Below are positions 35,635 to 45,081 of a stretch of DNA of 64,000 nt, piece by piece. Source of the stretch: Saprospiraceae bacterium (GTDB lineage: Bacteria > Bacteroidota > Bacteroidia > Chitinophagales > Saprospiraceae); the NCBI GenBank assembly GCA_025055285.1, contig JANWXM010000001.1, positions 372,001 through 436,000 of the forward strand. Direction: 5' to 3'. Under the pieces are notes generated by a model that saw only the letters and a program-made list of their open reading frames with translations, was not told the DNA's origin and did no database searches. The stretch's first letter is position 1. Each line of letters opens with the position of its first letter. A program made the translations under genes and the position numbers.

Positions 35635-38130
35635 ATGAAACAAGAACTTCGCGCTCATGCCTTAGCTGCTGCTTTGCTGGCAGCCTTATCCTTAATTTAT
35701 TTTTTACCTAACGCCTTTCAAGGTAAGGTGTTGCCTCAGCCCGACAACCAGAAGGCAAGAGGCATGCAAACAGAAATTAGGGCCTACCTAGAAGCAGAGG
35801 GTAAAGTACCGCTCTGGACAAACAGTGCTTTTGGCGGCATGCCCTCCTATCAAATTTACAGTGGTGCAAAGGGTAACCTAACTGGGCCGATATTCAACGC
35901 CTTGCTTTTCGGGACAGACATCATGACGAAGGTGTGGCCTCAAGTGTTGCTGGCTATGTTGACGATGTACTTCTTTCTAGTGGTATTGGGCGTTGACTGG
36001 CGCGTCGGCTTGCTTGGGGCCATCGGCTACGGCATTACTACGTACAACGCTGACATTATTGAAGCCGGACATACTACGAAGATGATTGCGCTGGCCCTTG
36101 CACCCGGAATTTTGTCTGGGCTGATGTTGACTTTCGGGCGTCATTGGCTTTTGGGGGCAGGCATAATGGCATTGTTTACAGCCATGCAGGTATACATCAA
36201 TCACGTCCAGATTACTTACTACACCTTAATGCTGATTGGCTTTTTTGTTTTAGCAAAGGGTGTAGAAGCGGTCGTGCAGAGGCACTGGGCGGTATGGGGA
36301 CGCGGAGTTGTTGCCTGTGGTATTGCTATAGCTTTGGGTTTTGCTGCAAATACGTCGCGCCTGTGGCCTACTTATGAATACAGCCAGGAAACCATTCGCG
36401 GTCGTTCAGAACTGAGCGCGAAAAAACACAAGGGCGATGGCCTAGACACAGCCTACCTCTTTGGCTGGAGTTACGGCATTGCAGAGAGCATGACGCTGCT
36501 CGTGCCGCATTTCGCCGGCGGAGGCGCAGGAGAGTCTTTTCGCCAGACACGCCTATACGCTGCCGTCGAACCGCAGTACCGCAGCCAAATTGGCGGACTT
36601 TTCTATACAGGAGAACAGCCCTTTGTAGGCACAGCCATATACTTTGGTGCAGTAATTGTCTTTCTCGCCATTTTGGGCGCATTCTTAGTACCAGGATCAA
36701 TCAAGTATTGGCTGTTGGCCAGCGGATTATTTATGATTTCCTTAGCATGGGGTAAGCATTTTTTTCTAAATTTTATTTGGTATGAATACCTACCCATGTT
36801 TAAAAAATTCCGCGCTGTTTCTATGGCGCTAGGGATAGGGCAATTATGCTTTGCCGCTTTGGCGGCTTTGGGCGTGCAACACTTCTTAAGCAGCGAAATT
36901 TCTAGAGACCGAAAAAGAATCGCCCTCCAAAGGGCGGGCGTTATCATAGTTGTTCTTCTGTTGGGCGCCTTTGTCCTTCATTCGGAGAGTGGACCCTACG
37001 ACAACAATTTGCCGCCCGAATTATTGCGCTTACTTAAGGAAGACCGAGCTGCTTTGCTGCGCTCTGATGTGCTGCGCTCATTCGCTTTTACACTGGTCGC
37101 TGCAGGGGTGCTCTGGCTCTATTTACGCGGTATGTTGAGGGCAGGGCTAGTAGCACTTGCCATCCCTGGACTTGCCTTATTGGACCATTGGCCAATTACC
37201 ACCCGTACGCTGTCGTGGGATAAATTTCAAAACAAAGGAGCCGAGGCGTTTGCTCCACAGCCAGAGCCGTTCGATTTAACAATAAAGAAAGATACCGATA
37301 TTCATTATCGCGTACTCGACCTATCGCGCGGAGACATTACAGCAAATGCTATTACTTCATTCTTCCATAAAAGCCTTAGTGGGTATCACGCCGCCAAATT
37401 GCAGCGCTTCCAGGAAGTGGTCGATACCTTCTTGGGGCCTAACCTCGCTCAAAGCCTACACATCGTAGGTATGTTAAACGGCAAGTATTTGGTTAACCCA
37501 GACAAACAAGTTATCCGCTTGAAAGAGGCATGTGGGAATGCCTGGTTTGTTCAACGCTATAGAGTAGTGCCTGATGCTGATGCTGAACTGCAGGCGCTGC
37601 GTACCCTTGACCCAAAGGTAGAGGCTGTCATTCAACAAAAGTATGCGCAAGAGTTAGCAGGATGGACGCCAATCTTTGACAGTACTGCTAACATTCGGCT
37701 AACGCGCTATCATCCTGACCGGATGGAATACGAATATTCGGCTGCCACCGACCAATTAGCTGTCTTCTCCGAGATTTATTATCCCCCTTCAAAGGGCTGG
37801 AAATGCTATCTAAATGGCAACCCTGTGCCCGGTTTCGTGCCGGCAAATTATTTGGTGCGTGCTATGCGCTTACCAGCAGGACAGAACATGCGCTTAGAGA
37901 TGCGGTTTGAGCCACGCTCATTCTATACAGGCGAAACCATCTCTTATGTGGCCTCGGTCATCTTACTAGCCTTGTTCTTATTTGCTTTGATTTGGTGGTG
38001 GCGCAGCAAGCCGACTCCGTCTACTGCGCCCTTGGCGGACGAAGCATCACCTGCGAAACCAGCTCCCTCCCATAGCCCTTCAGCGGGAGTGCGTTCGACG
38101 AAGCCTAAATCCAAGCCGCGAAAGAAATGA
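35635..38130 (+). CDS. YfhO-family multi-pass membrane protein
   Basis: From the ATG at 35635 (831 aa) the N-terminus 'MKQELRAHALAAALLAALSL' runs into the first helix, and 'YFLPNAFQGKVLPQPDNQKA' plus 'WTNSAFGGMPSYQI' form the conserved first periplasmic loop. About a dozen hydrophobic helices follow, then a C-terminal soluble domain ('VFSEIYYPPSKGWKCYLNGN', 'NYLVRAMRLPAGQN') before a last helix and a lysine-rich tail. YfhO proteins resemble GT-C glycosyltransferases and are thought to decorate cell-surface glycopolymers; activity is not established here. The 33-bp gap to the convergent giant gene contains a GAGC...GCTC stem. Confidence 0.85.
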   Translation: MKQELRAHALAAALLAALSLIYFLPNAFQGKVLPQPDNQKARGMQTEIRAYLEAEGKVPLWTNSAFGGMPSYQIYSGAKGNLTGPIFNALLFGTDIMTKVWPQVLLAMLTMYFFLVVLGVDWRVGLLGAIGYGITTYNADIIEAGHTTKMIALALAPGILSGLMLTFGRHWLLGAGIMALFTAMQVYINHVQITYYTLMLIGFFVLAKGVEAVVQRHWAVWGRGVVACGIAIALGFAANTSRLWPTYEYSQETIRGRSELSAKKHKGDGLDTAYLFGWSYGIAESMTLLVPHFAGGGAGESFRQTRLYAAVEPQYRSQIGGLFYTGEQPFVGTAIYFGAVIVFLAILGAFLVPGSIKYWLLASGLFMISLAWGKHFFLNFIWYEYLPMFKKFRAVSMALGIGQLCFAALAALGVQHFLSSEISRDRKRIALQRAGVIIVVLLLGAFVLHSESGPYDNNLPPELLRLLKEDRAALLRSDVLRSFAFTLVAAGVLWLYLRGMLRAGLVALAIPGLALLDHWPITTRTLSWDKFQNKGAEAFAPQPEPFDLTIKKDTDIHYRVLDLSRGDITANAITSFFHKSLSGYHAAKLQRFQEVVDTFLGPNLAQSLHIVGMLNGKYLVNPDKQVIRLKEACGNAWFVQRYRVVPDADAELQALRTLDPKVEAVIQQKYAQELAGWTPIFDSTANIRLTRYHPDRMEYEYSAATDQLAVFSEIYYPPSKGWKCYLNGNPVPGFVPANYLVRAMRLPAGQNMRLEMRFEPRSFYTGETISYVASVILLALFLFALIWWWRSKPTPSTAPLADEASPAKPAPSHSPSAGVRSTKPKSKPRKK

Positions 38131-38163
38131 AAGCAAAAGCCTTGCTTGAGCGAGCATTGTGCT

Positions 38164-41100
38164 CTAGCGCAAGAGCGTCACATCTCCAGTAAATGTCTGC
38201 TGCTGGCCATTAGCGAAACGGACGACGACGACATAGACGTACACATCACTGGGCGCGGGTTCTCCGTTGAGTCGGCCGTCCCAAGCTCGCTGGCTTGGAG
38301 AAGCCACAAAGACCTGTTGCCCCCAGCGATTAAAGATGCGTAGGTCAACCACTTCAACAGAACCCTCTCCGAAAGAGATAGGCCCGCTGAAAGTATCGTT
38401 GTCTCCATCGCCATTCGGTGTAAAGGCATTTGGAAATGCAAGACATCGGCGCACTAAAATGCGAAATTCGTTAGAAGTATCTCGGCAGCCCTCATCGTTT
38501 TCGGCAACTACGACGTACGATACCGCCACGGGCTCTACATCGCCCGCTGGTCTACGGATGAGAGAGTCGGCGCGAGCGTCCGAAATAAGCTGGCCGTTCT
38601 CAAACCAGGTCAACCGAGAGCCAGGCGGTGTCACGCCTGTACGCAACTTTATTGGAGTACCCTCGCAAAGGACAGGTTCAAAGAGTGAATCAGCACTTAA
38701 AGCACTCAGAATCACACCAGGCAATACAGTGATCGTCACAGTGTCGGTTGTTATGCAATTAGGAGGAAAGGTGTAAACAGCCGTATATGTCGTAGTGGCC
38801 GTTGGCGCAACGGTAAGAGACGGGCCGGTACCTGGGCCTGGCAACCAGACCACCGTGCCTATGACCCCAGGCGAGGTGGTTGTGGTCGCCGTTAAGGTCA
38901 CGGGTGTTCCAGGGCAAGTTGAGCGGTCTGGACCGACGTCTAGAGTGGCACTGTTGACAGTAAGGGTCACTTCGCCTTGACGCGTGCATTGGCCCGAAGC
39001 GGTTACGCGATAAGTGGTGGTGAAAGAAGGTCTGACCACAGGGCTAGGCGCGTTCGGATTAGCGAGGCTAGCGGCGTCACCCGGAGGCACTACTGTCCAG
39101 GTATAGCTATCAGCGGGATTTGTAGGAATTGCATTTAGGCGCACGGTATCGCCTCGACAGAGAGTGCGCGGCGTCAAGTCAAGAGCTGGCAGCGGCAGTA
39201 CCACTACCTCGACTGTCGATGAACGGGGGCAATTGGCACCGGGTGTTTTAACAGTGTAGGTCGTGCTGACTACAGGGGAGGCAATCGGATTGAGGCAGGT
39301 TCTACACGAAAGTGTACCAGAGGGGTCGTCCCATTCCACAGGTTGTGATGACGGACTAACAGTCAGTTGAATTTGTGCAGCTTGTCCTGGGCATATAGCC
39401 GGAGGATTGACCACAGCACTTAACACTGGCGGTGTATCCACGCGCACCAATACTTCAGCCTGAGCTAGGCAAGCGCCATTGAGGCTGCGCGTTAGCCGTC
39501 GAAAGGTATGCGTTTGAGTGGCTGTGATGACCATATTCCAGTTCTCTACGGGCGTCAATTGCCCGCCAAAAGGCTCCCAGCGGTGTCTTAAGCCAGGAAA
39601 ATCTGCTGGGTCATATGTCTTAGAGAGGAGATAAATGGTATCACCTGGGCAATAAATATCTTTAAGAGGCTCTAGGCGAATAGCTAAGCTGGGCAGCGAG
39701 TCTACGCGTATGTGAACAGAGTCTCTTGCTGTGCACCCATTAATGTAGTAAGAGGCGTAGAAAGTGATGGATTCTTTGGGTTTGACTACTACAATGCTGC
39801 CTGTATCAGGTTTGATCCAAGCCGCTGGTAACCAGTGTACAATAGCACCTGGCGGCGACGCCTGCACTTGTAATACTGCTGAATCGCCTAAGCACAGGTT
39901 GAGCGTGTCTGCATTCAGGATGCGAACGGCAGAGGGAATCACAGCTATTGTGACGGAATCTATGCGCGAGCAACCGCCATTTGCACTTGTAGCTTTTAAG
40001 AGATAAGTGGTCGTTTGAACAGGAGTAGCTACAGGATTTGGTTTAGTTGGGTCGTCTAGGCCTGTAGTAGGAGTCCACTGATAATTCGAAGTAGAGGGCT
40101 CTATTGGGGCAGCCAAGAGCACCGCTGTGCCCTCGCATATTGTCGTATCAGCTCGTAGGCTAGGGAAGGATAGGGTGTCTACAACAAGCGTTACAGCGGC
40201 AGCGACGGGAGAGCAACCAGCAATTTGGACGGCGGCTTGATAGGTGGTAGTTGTTAGGGGATAGGCTAGGGTAGTGGCCTCGTTAGGCGCGCTCAAGCGT
40301 GCTTTGGGCGTCCAACTTACGGGCAATCCAGGTGGCGAAGTTGTAGCAAGGAGAGAAACCGTATCGTATAGGCAAAGAGCTGTGTCCAGTGCAACGATCT
40401 GAACATTAGCTGATTCAATGCGCTTGAGAAAAACCTCTGCAGTGTCCGTACAGACGCCAAGGGTGCCTACCACCTTTAGTTTTAGGTTTTGCGTTGGTGT
40501 AGTTACAGGGTTATTGATGTTTGGATTATTAACTGCCGCTGGTGGAGTCCAGAAGTACGTTTCTGCTCCTACGGCCTGTAGTTGCACAGTAGCTCCTGGA
40601 CAGAAGAAAATTGTATCAAGGCCGTCGTTGATGCGCACCCGAATGCCGTCTAGGAGTTCTAGCGTCACCGTTTGAAACACCGTCGTGCCGCAGCCAAAGT
40701 CTGCAGAGAGCGAGATAGTAATGGTTTCTGTCCCTTCTTGGAGGCTGTCAGAAAGAGGAACAAGCGAGAACACAAACAGAGAGTCTCCAGGCTGAAAGGT
40801 AAGGGTGTTTGGCAGGTCAGTCTGATAATCAAGGTCTTTTACAGCAGAACCTCCTAGAGTTATGGTATAGGTGGTCGCCTTAGCTTTAGGTTTGCGCAGA
40901 CGCACTAATATGCGACTCTCCCCTATCGAGCAATCTTCTACCAAATAGTCTAAGTTATCAGATAACTGGACAGCTAGTTCTGGAGCTCCAGCGCGCACTT
41001 CCGAGATAAAAACCCCAGAGTCAAAGAGAGGGTCTTGTCGGTCAGCGATAGCCAATTTGAGGCGATAGGTATTGCAAGGTATGACATCTAAACGGGCTGT

Positions 41101-42636
41101 TAAACTTTTCTTTACGCCTAAAAAATCGCTAGTAAAACCGTCGTATTGAAGGATTTGTGAAACTTCTGTGTTTCGATAATATTGCCAATTAACGAGGTTG
41201 TTGACGCTGTTAATTTGCACAGGAGTATTTGTGCCCGGCAATACAGCAATATTTAGGGCTCCACCCAAGTTAGGGTCTCCTGCTATGCCTGGGCCAGAGG
41301 CAAAAAAAGCGAAAATGTCGTTGTAATCGGAGTTAGCGTACTCGGGGTATTCTTCCGAACCAAATACATATTCAAACGCTAACTCATCAGAGGTAACGAA
41401 AACGTCTAACTCAATGATACAAGCATCTTCGGAGGGAAGGCCATTACCTTGGCTAACAGATAGATAATCTAAATCCGCATCACCTGGCGCTTCGTGAGGA
41501 AAAGTTGCGCTTTCATTATCATTAGGGCCGGGCACTAGTTCTACTAGCCCTGTAGTCAAGAGCAATCCTTGCTTTAGACCTAGTGGGTTATTGTCAGCGT
41601 CGAAGGAAAAGGTTCCATAGGCACCATGAGGGCATCGGCTGAGGTCTTTGATCGTCACAACAGCACCCGGTGCCGCGATAGCATTGACAATATCTTGAGC
41701 GGTAACATCTTTCTGAACATTAATAGGAGTATATGGCTCGCAAGGTTTATCGCCGCATTTCCATGTTCCTTTGAAGCCTTCGTGTTCCTCTCCAAAATTC
41801 GATTGAAATTGAACTGTTAAACAGCCGCTCTCGGCCCGAACTTGAAAACATACTCCTCCTCCGCCATCTATTGCCGTGCCTTGTGTTAGACCATTGATTT
41901 GAGCCAAGATAGGACTGTTCGTGTTCGGACCGTCGTAAAATGTCAACACATCTAGACCCGGCGAAAACGCATCACCTGCGTCCAGGTTATAATACTCTAG
42001 TGTAAACTCAATACAAGCAGCCGGTGCGCTAGGACATATGACAAAGGTATGGTCTTCGTTTGAGCCGTAGTTGCCAGTAGGTCCGCCTGTGTCGTAAAGG
42101 GTGCCGGAGCAAAGTGTAGAACCGCCCTGGTCGATGGTGAGGATAGGAGGTATTTCGTTGACGCACAGCGTAAATATGCCAGCATTGGCAGAAGGGCCTG
42201 CCGAAGAAACCCGGATAAAGTAAATTGCCCCTGGAGTTAAACCTTGTACATCGAGTAGAAGTGTACCACTCCCTACGACACAGTCTAACTCTGCGAGGCC
42301 GTCAGGACTGCACTCTCCTCGATATATGGTCAACTGCGGGTTGATAATAGGGTCGGCTCCTGTGGGCGTTAGTGTTATGCGGAAATCGAGAGGATTCGAC
42401 GGACAAATGAAGGTAAACCACACGTCATTGCCACCGTCCATCGTAGAAAAACAAGAGGGTTGATTATTATCGCCAATATTCGAAGGAGTGGCATTTACGT
42501 TGGTGTATTCTGTAGATGAGCATACGGGAGCAATACCTAGGTGCAAAGGATTAGAACAATCATCGTTCGTCGGCACTTGGCCAACTGATGCTAGCGCCAC
42601 ATGCCAGAGCAAGAGAAGCACAAGAAGTTTTTTCAT
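38164..42636 (-). CDS. Giant T9SS surface protein with PPC-, CUB-, anchor-L- and Ig-like domains (1490 aa)
   Basis: After the signal peptide 'MKKLLVLLLLWHVALASVGQ' the order is: a PPC-like domain (about 25-160, 'DDCSNPLHLG', 'NDVWFTFICP'); a CUB-like domain (about 170-295, 'FYDGPNTNSPILAQING', 'LTVQFQSNFGEEHEGFKGTW'); a choice-of-anchor L domain (about 305-555, 'YVFGSEEYPEYANSDYNDIF'); a Calx-beta-like unit (about 585-665, 'DYQTDLPNTLTFQPGD'); then about eight Ig-like units marked by 'WTP' and 'TTTY' ('YFWTPPAAVNNPNINNPV'). The last ~95 residues are the gliding-type sorting domain 'FPNAFTPNGDGDNDTFSG'. It is a cell-surface adhesin or matrix protein by inference. Confidence 0.9.
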   Translation of the reverse strand: MKKLLVLLLLWHVALASVGQVPTNDDCSNPLHLGIAPVCSSTEYTNVNATPSNIGDNNQPSCFSTMDGGNDVWFTFICPSNPLDFRITLTPTGADPIINPQLTIYRGECSPDGLAELDCVVGSGTLLLDVQGLTPGAIYFIRVSSAGPSANAGIFTLCVNEIPPILTIDQGGSTLCSGTLYDTGGPTGNYGSNEDHTFVICPSAPAACIEFTLEYYNLDAGDAFSPGLDVLTFYDGPNTNSPILAQINGLTQGTAIDGGGGVCFQVRAESGCLTVQFQSNFGEEHEGFKGTWKCGDKPCEPYTPINVQKDVTAQDIVNAIAAPGAVVTIKDLSRCPHGAYGTFSFDADNNPLGLKQGLLLTTGLVELVPGPNDNESATFPHEAPGDADLDYLSVSQGNGLPSEDACIIELDVFVTSDELAFEYVFGSEEYPEYANSDYNDIFAFFASGPGIAGDPNLGGALNIAVLPGTNTPVQINSVNNLVNWQYYRNTEVSQILQYDGFTSDFLGVKKSLTARLDVIPCNTYRLKLAIADRQDPLFDSGVFISEVRAGAPELAVQLSDNLDYLVEDCSIGESRILVRLRKPKAKATTYTITLGGSAVKDLDYQTDLPNTLTFQPGDSLFVFSLVPLSDSLQEGTETITISLSADFGCGTTVFQTVTLELLDGIRVRINDGLDTIFFCPGATVQLQAVGAETYFWTPPAAVNNPNINNPVTTPTQNLKLKVVGTLGVCTDTAEVFLKRIESANVQIVALDTALCLYDTVSLLATTSPPGLPVSWTPKARLSAPNEATTLAYPLTTTTYQAAVQIAGCSPVAAAVTLVVDTLSFPSLRADTTICEGTAVLLAAPIEPSTSNYQWTPTTGLDDPTKPNPVATPVQTTTYLLKATSANGGCSRIDSVTIAVIPSAVRILNADTLNLCLGDSAVLQVQASPPGAIVHWLPAAWIKPDTGSIVVVKPKESITFYASYYINGCTARDSVHIRVDSLPSLAIRLEPLKDIYCPGDTIYLLSKTYDPADFPGLRHRWEPFGGQLTPVENWNMVITATQTHTFRRLTRSLNGACLAQAEVLVRVDTPPVLSAVVNPPAICPGQAAQIQLTVSPSSQPVEWDDPSGTLSCRTCLNPIASPVVSTTYTVKTPGANCPRSSTVEVVVLPLPALDLTPRTLCRGDTVRLNAIPTNPADSYTWTVVPPGDAASLANPNAPSPVVRPSFTTTYRVTASGQCTRQGEVTLTVNSATLDVGPDRSTCPGTPVTLTATTTTSPGVIGTVVWLPGPGTGPSLTVAPTATTTYTAVYTFPPNCITTDTVTITVLPGVILSALSADSLFEPVLCEGTPIKLRTGVTPPGSRLTWFENGQLISDARADSLIRRPAGDVEPVAVSYVVVAENDEGCRDTSNEFRILVRRCLAFPNAFTPNGDGDNDTFSGPISFGEGSVEVVDLRIFNRWGQQVFVASPSQRAWDGRLNGEPAPSDVYVYVVVVRFANGQQQTFTGDVTLLR

Positions 42637-42955
42637 AGAAAACAGCTGAGTGCTTTTTCACTGGTTCAAAAATACGCTGAAGATATTCTTTTTACCCTAT
42701 TTTCAAGCGTTTTTGCCTCTAAGACGAGAATTTAGTCTATAGAAGTTGGTCTTCTAAGGACACTTCACTGAATCGGATACAATCTTAGGTGAAAACGCTG
42801 TCACGTAGAGTTGTGTGCCGCAGAATTAAGGCAATATTTCTGCGCACAGGGCGGGATTGCTCGAGAATTCTCGAAGGAGATAATGGTATAAACCTTCTTA
42901 GAATCAACTAGTTACATCAAGTAGGCGTCTTTAGGATTTTTCCAGTGAGCGCAAA

Positions 42956-42968
42956 TGTTGATTCAACA
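42956..42968. promoter_or_regulatory. Inverted repeat TGTTGA-N-TCAACA upstream of uvrB promoter
   Basis: Six-base arms separated by one base end 6 bp before the -33 TTG of the uvrB promoter, a place where an activator or repressor could act. Its role as an operator (for example for a damage-response regulator) is inference. Confidence 0.4.
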
Positions 42969-42974
42969 TATACC

Positions 42975-43005
42975 TTGCGCAAAATCAACCGGCGCGCTAA
43001 TTTTG
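42975..43005 (+). promoter_or_regulatory. uvrB promoter (TTG-N20-TAATTTTG)
   Basis: TTG at 42975-42977 and TAATTTTG at 42998-43005 are 20 bp apart, a good fit to the Bacteroidota -33/-7 promoter. The -7 box ends 16 bp before the uvrB ATG, so the leader would be very short. Confidence 0.6.
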
Positions 43006-43021
43006 TTGTTTCAACGTAGCC

Positions 43022-45058
43022 ATGGCATTTAAGTTACACGCACCTTATCAACCTACGGGTGACCAGCCGCAGGCAATTCGACAACTAGTAGAGGGCATTC
43101 GGCGCGGTGAACGGGCTCAGGTGTTGCTTGGAGTGACGGGCTCGGGAAAAACGTTTACTATTGCCAACGTAATTGCTGAAGTCAACAAACCTACTTTGGT
43201 TTTAACTCACAATAAAACCCTGACAGCTCAATTATACAGCGAATTCCAAGCATTTTTTCCAGAAAATGCCGTTGAGTATTTCGTTTCGTATTATGATTAC
43301 TATCAGCCGGAGGCCTACTTGCCTGTGACTGATACTTACATAGAGAAAGAGCTGCAAATCAACGAAATGGTGGATAAACTCCGTCTGCGTGCAACAAGTA
43401 CGTTGCTCTCTGGGCGTCGCGATATCATTATTGTTGCCTCTGTTTCTTGTATTTACGGCATGGGTAACCCTGAAGATTACGCCACAGGCATCATTCGACT
43501 GTATCGCGGCATGAAGATGAGCAAAACGCAGTTTCTGTATGCGCTGACGGATAGTTTGTATTCGCGCACGGAAGGAGACTTTACCCGGGGAACCTTCCGC
43601 GTGCGCGGCGATACCGTCGACATTCATTTGCCGTATGCGGACTGGGGGTATCGAGTCCTTTTTTGGGGCGACGAATTAGAGGCCCTCGAAACCATAGACG
43701 TCCAGAACGGGAAGCGCATTGCTGAGGTTGATCAGGCCATCATTTTTCCCGCCAATCTATACGTGGCTCCTAAGGAGCGCCTGGCGGAAATTATTCGCGC
43801 TATAGAAGATGAGATGATTGCTCAAGAAAAATACTTTCTCTCTGAAGGGCGTCTAGTGGAGGCAAAGCGCATTCGCGAGCGCACGATGCTCGATTTAGAG
43901 ATGATTCGCGAACTGGGCTATTGCAGCGGTATTGAGAACTATTCGCGCTTTTTCGACCGCCGACCGCCAGGCTCGCGTCCCTTCTGTTTGCTTGATTATT
44001 TCCCTGAAGATTATTTAATGATCGTTGACGAAAGTCACGTAACCATTCCTCAAGTGCGCGGGATGTGGGGCGGTGACCGGGCGCGAAAACAGACTCTAGT
44101 TAATTACGGGTTCCGCTTGCCCTCAGCTATGGACAACCGCCCGCTTAGTTTTGAGGAATTTGAAAGTTTGATCAATCAAGTGATTTTTGTTAGCGCCACT
44201 CCTGGCGACTATGAGTTGCAGCAGACAGAGGGAGTAGTCGTCGAGCAATTGGTGCGACCTACAGGGTTGCTCGATCCGCCCATTGAGGTGCGCCCGTCGC
44301 TCAATCAAATTGACGACCTCTTGGAGGAAATTCAACGCCGCGTCGAACGCGGAGAGCGCACCCTTGTGACTACGCTTACTAAGCGAATGGCCGAAGAACT
44401 ATCGGCCTATTTGACAAAACTCAACATTCGTTGTCGGTACATCCATAGCGAAATAGAAACTCTCGACCGCGTGGAAATCCTTCGAGACTTGCGCTTAGGA
44501 GAATTTGACGTCTTAGTGGGCGTTAATCTCTTGCGCGAAGGACTTGACCTACCTGAGGTGTCGTTGGTGGCCATCTTAGACGCAGATAAAGAGGGCTTTT
44601 TACGCAACGTCCGTTCATTAACCCAAACAGCTGGACGCGCCGCTCGCAACGCCAATGGACTGGTCATCTTTTATGCTGACCAGATCACAGACTCTATGCG
44701 TCAAACCATTGATGAGACTAACCGTCGCCGCAGTATTCAAATAGCTTACAATGAAGCTCACGGCATCACGCCGCGAACTGTCACGCGTAGCCGAGAAGAA
44801 ATTTTGGCTCAGCGCAGTATCTTAGACATTCGAGGTGCCGAATCTCCTCGCTATTACGTCGAGCCAGAAACCCCCACACTTGCTGCCGAACCCATCGTAG
44901 CCTATGCTACGCGCCCTCAATTAGAAAAAATGATTGCTGAAACGGAGGCTCGCATGAAAAAGGCTGCAAAAGAGCTCGACTTTCTGACTGCCGCTCAACT
45001 GCGCGATGAAATGTTTGCCCTCAAAAAGCAACTGCGCGAGCGCTTCGGCGTCGAATAA
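43022..45058 (+). CDS. uvrB: Excinuclease ABC subunit B
   Basis: UvrB is the damage-verifying helicase-like subunit of nucleotide excision repair. The 678-residue protein has Walker A 'GVTGSGKT' (37-44), the beta-hairpin region 'SYYDYYQPEAYLPVTDTYIE', the DE box in 'LMIVDESHVT', helicase motifs 'VNLLREGLDLPEVSLVAILD' and 'QTAGRAARN', and a C-terminal UVR domain ('EKMIAETEARMKKAAKELDF') that contacts UvrC. Full length. It is followed 23 bp later by the TerB/DnaJ gene, probably co-transcribed. Confidence 0.98.
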   Translation: MAFKLHAPYQPTGDQPQAIRQLVEGIRRGERAQVLLGVTGSGKTFTIANVIAEVNKPTLVLTHNKTLTAQLYSEFQAFFPENAVEYFVSYYDYYQPEAYLPVTDTYIEKELQINEMVDKLRLRATSTLLSGRRDIIIVASVSCIYGMGNPEDYATGIIRLYRGMKMSKTQFLYALTDSLYSRTEGDFTRGTFRVRGDTVDIHLPYADWGYRVLFWGDELEALETIDVQNGKRIAEVDQAIIFPANLYVAPKERLAEIIRAIEDEMIAQEKYFLSEGRLVEAKRIRERTMLDLEMIRELGYCSGIENYSRFFDRRPPGSRPFCLLDYFPEDYLMIVDESHVTIPQVRGMWGGDRARKQTLVNYGFRLPSAMDNRPLSFEEFESLINQVIFVSATPGDYELQQTEGVVVEQLVRPTGLLDPPIEVRPSLNQIDDLLEEIQRRVERGERTLVTTLTKRMAEELSAYLTKLNIRCRYIHSEIETLDRVEILRDLRLGEFDVLVGVNLLREGLDLPEVSLVAILDADKEGFLRNVRSLTQTAGRAARNANGLVIFYADQITDSMRQTIDETNRRRSIQIAYNEAHGITPRTVTRSREEILAQRSILDIRGAESPRYYVEPETPTLAAEPIVAYATRPQLEKMIAETEARMKKAAKELDFLTAAQLRDEMFALKKQLRERFGVE

Positions 45059-45081
45059 AGAGAGATTTATCCAGTGAAGGC

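Larger units (their letters stand above)
42637..43021. other. Divergent intergenic region with several inverted repeats
   Basis: This 385-bp spacer separates the 1490-aa gene (minus) and uvrB (plus). It holds a hairpin at 42815-42847 (GTGC(C)GCAGAA / TTCTGCGCAC, one bulged C), a perfect 14-bp palindrome TCGAGAATTCTCGA at 42861-42874, and the dyad TGTTGA-T-TCAACA at 42956-42968 just before the uvrB promoter. No open frame here looks coding. Confidence 0.55.
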
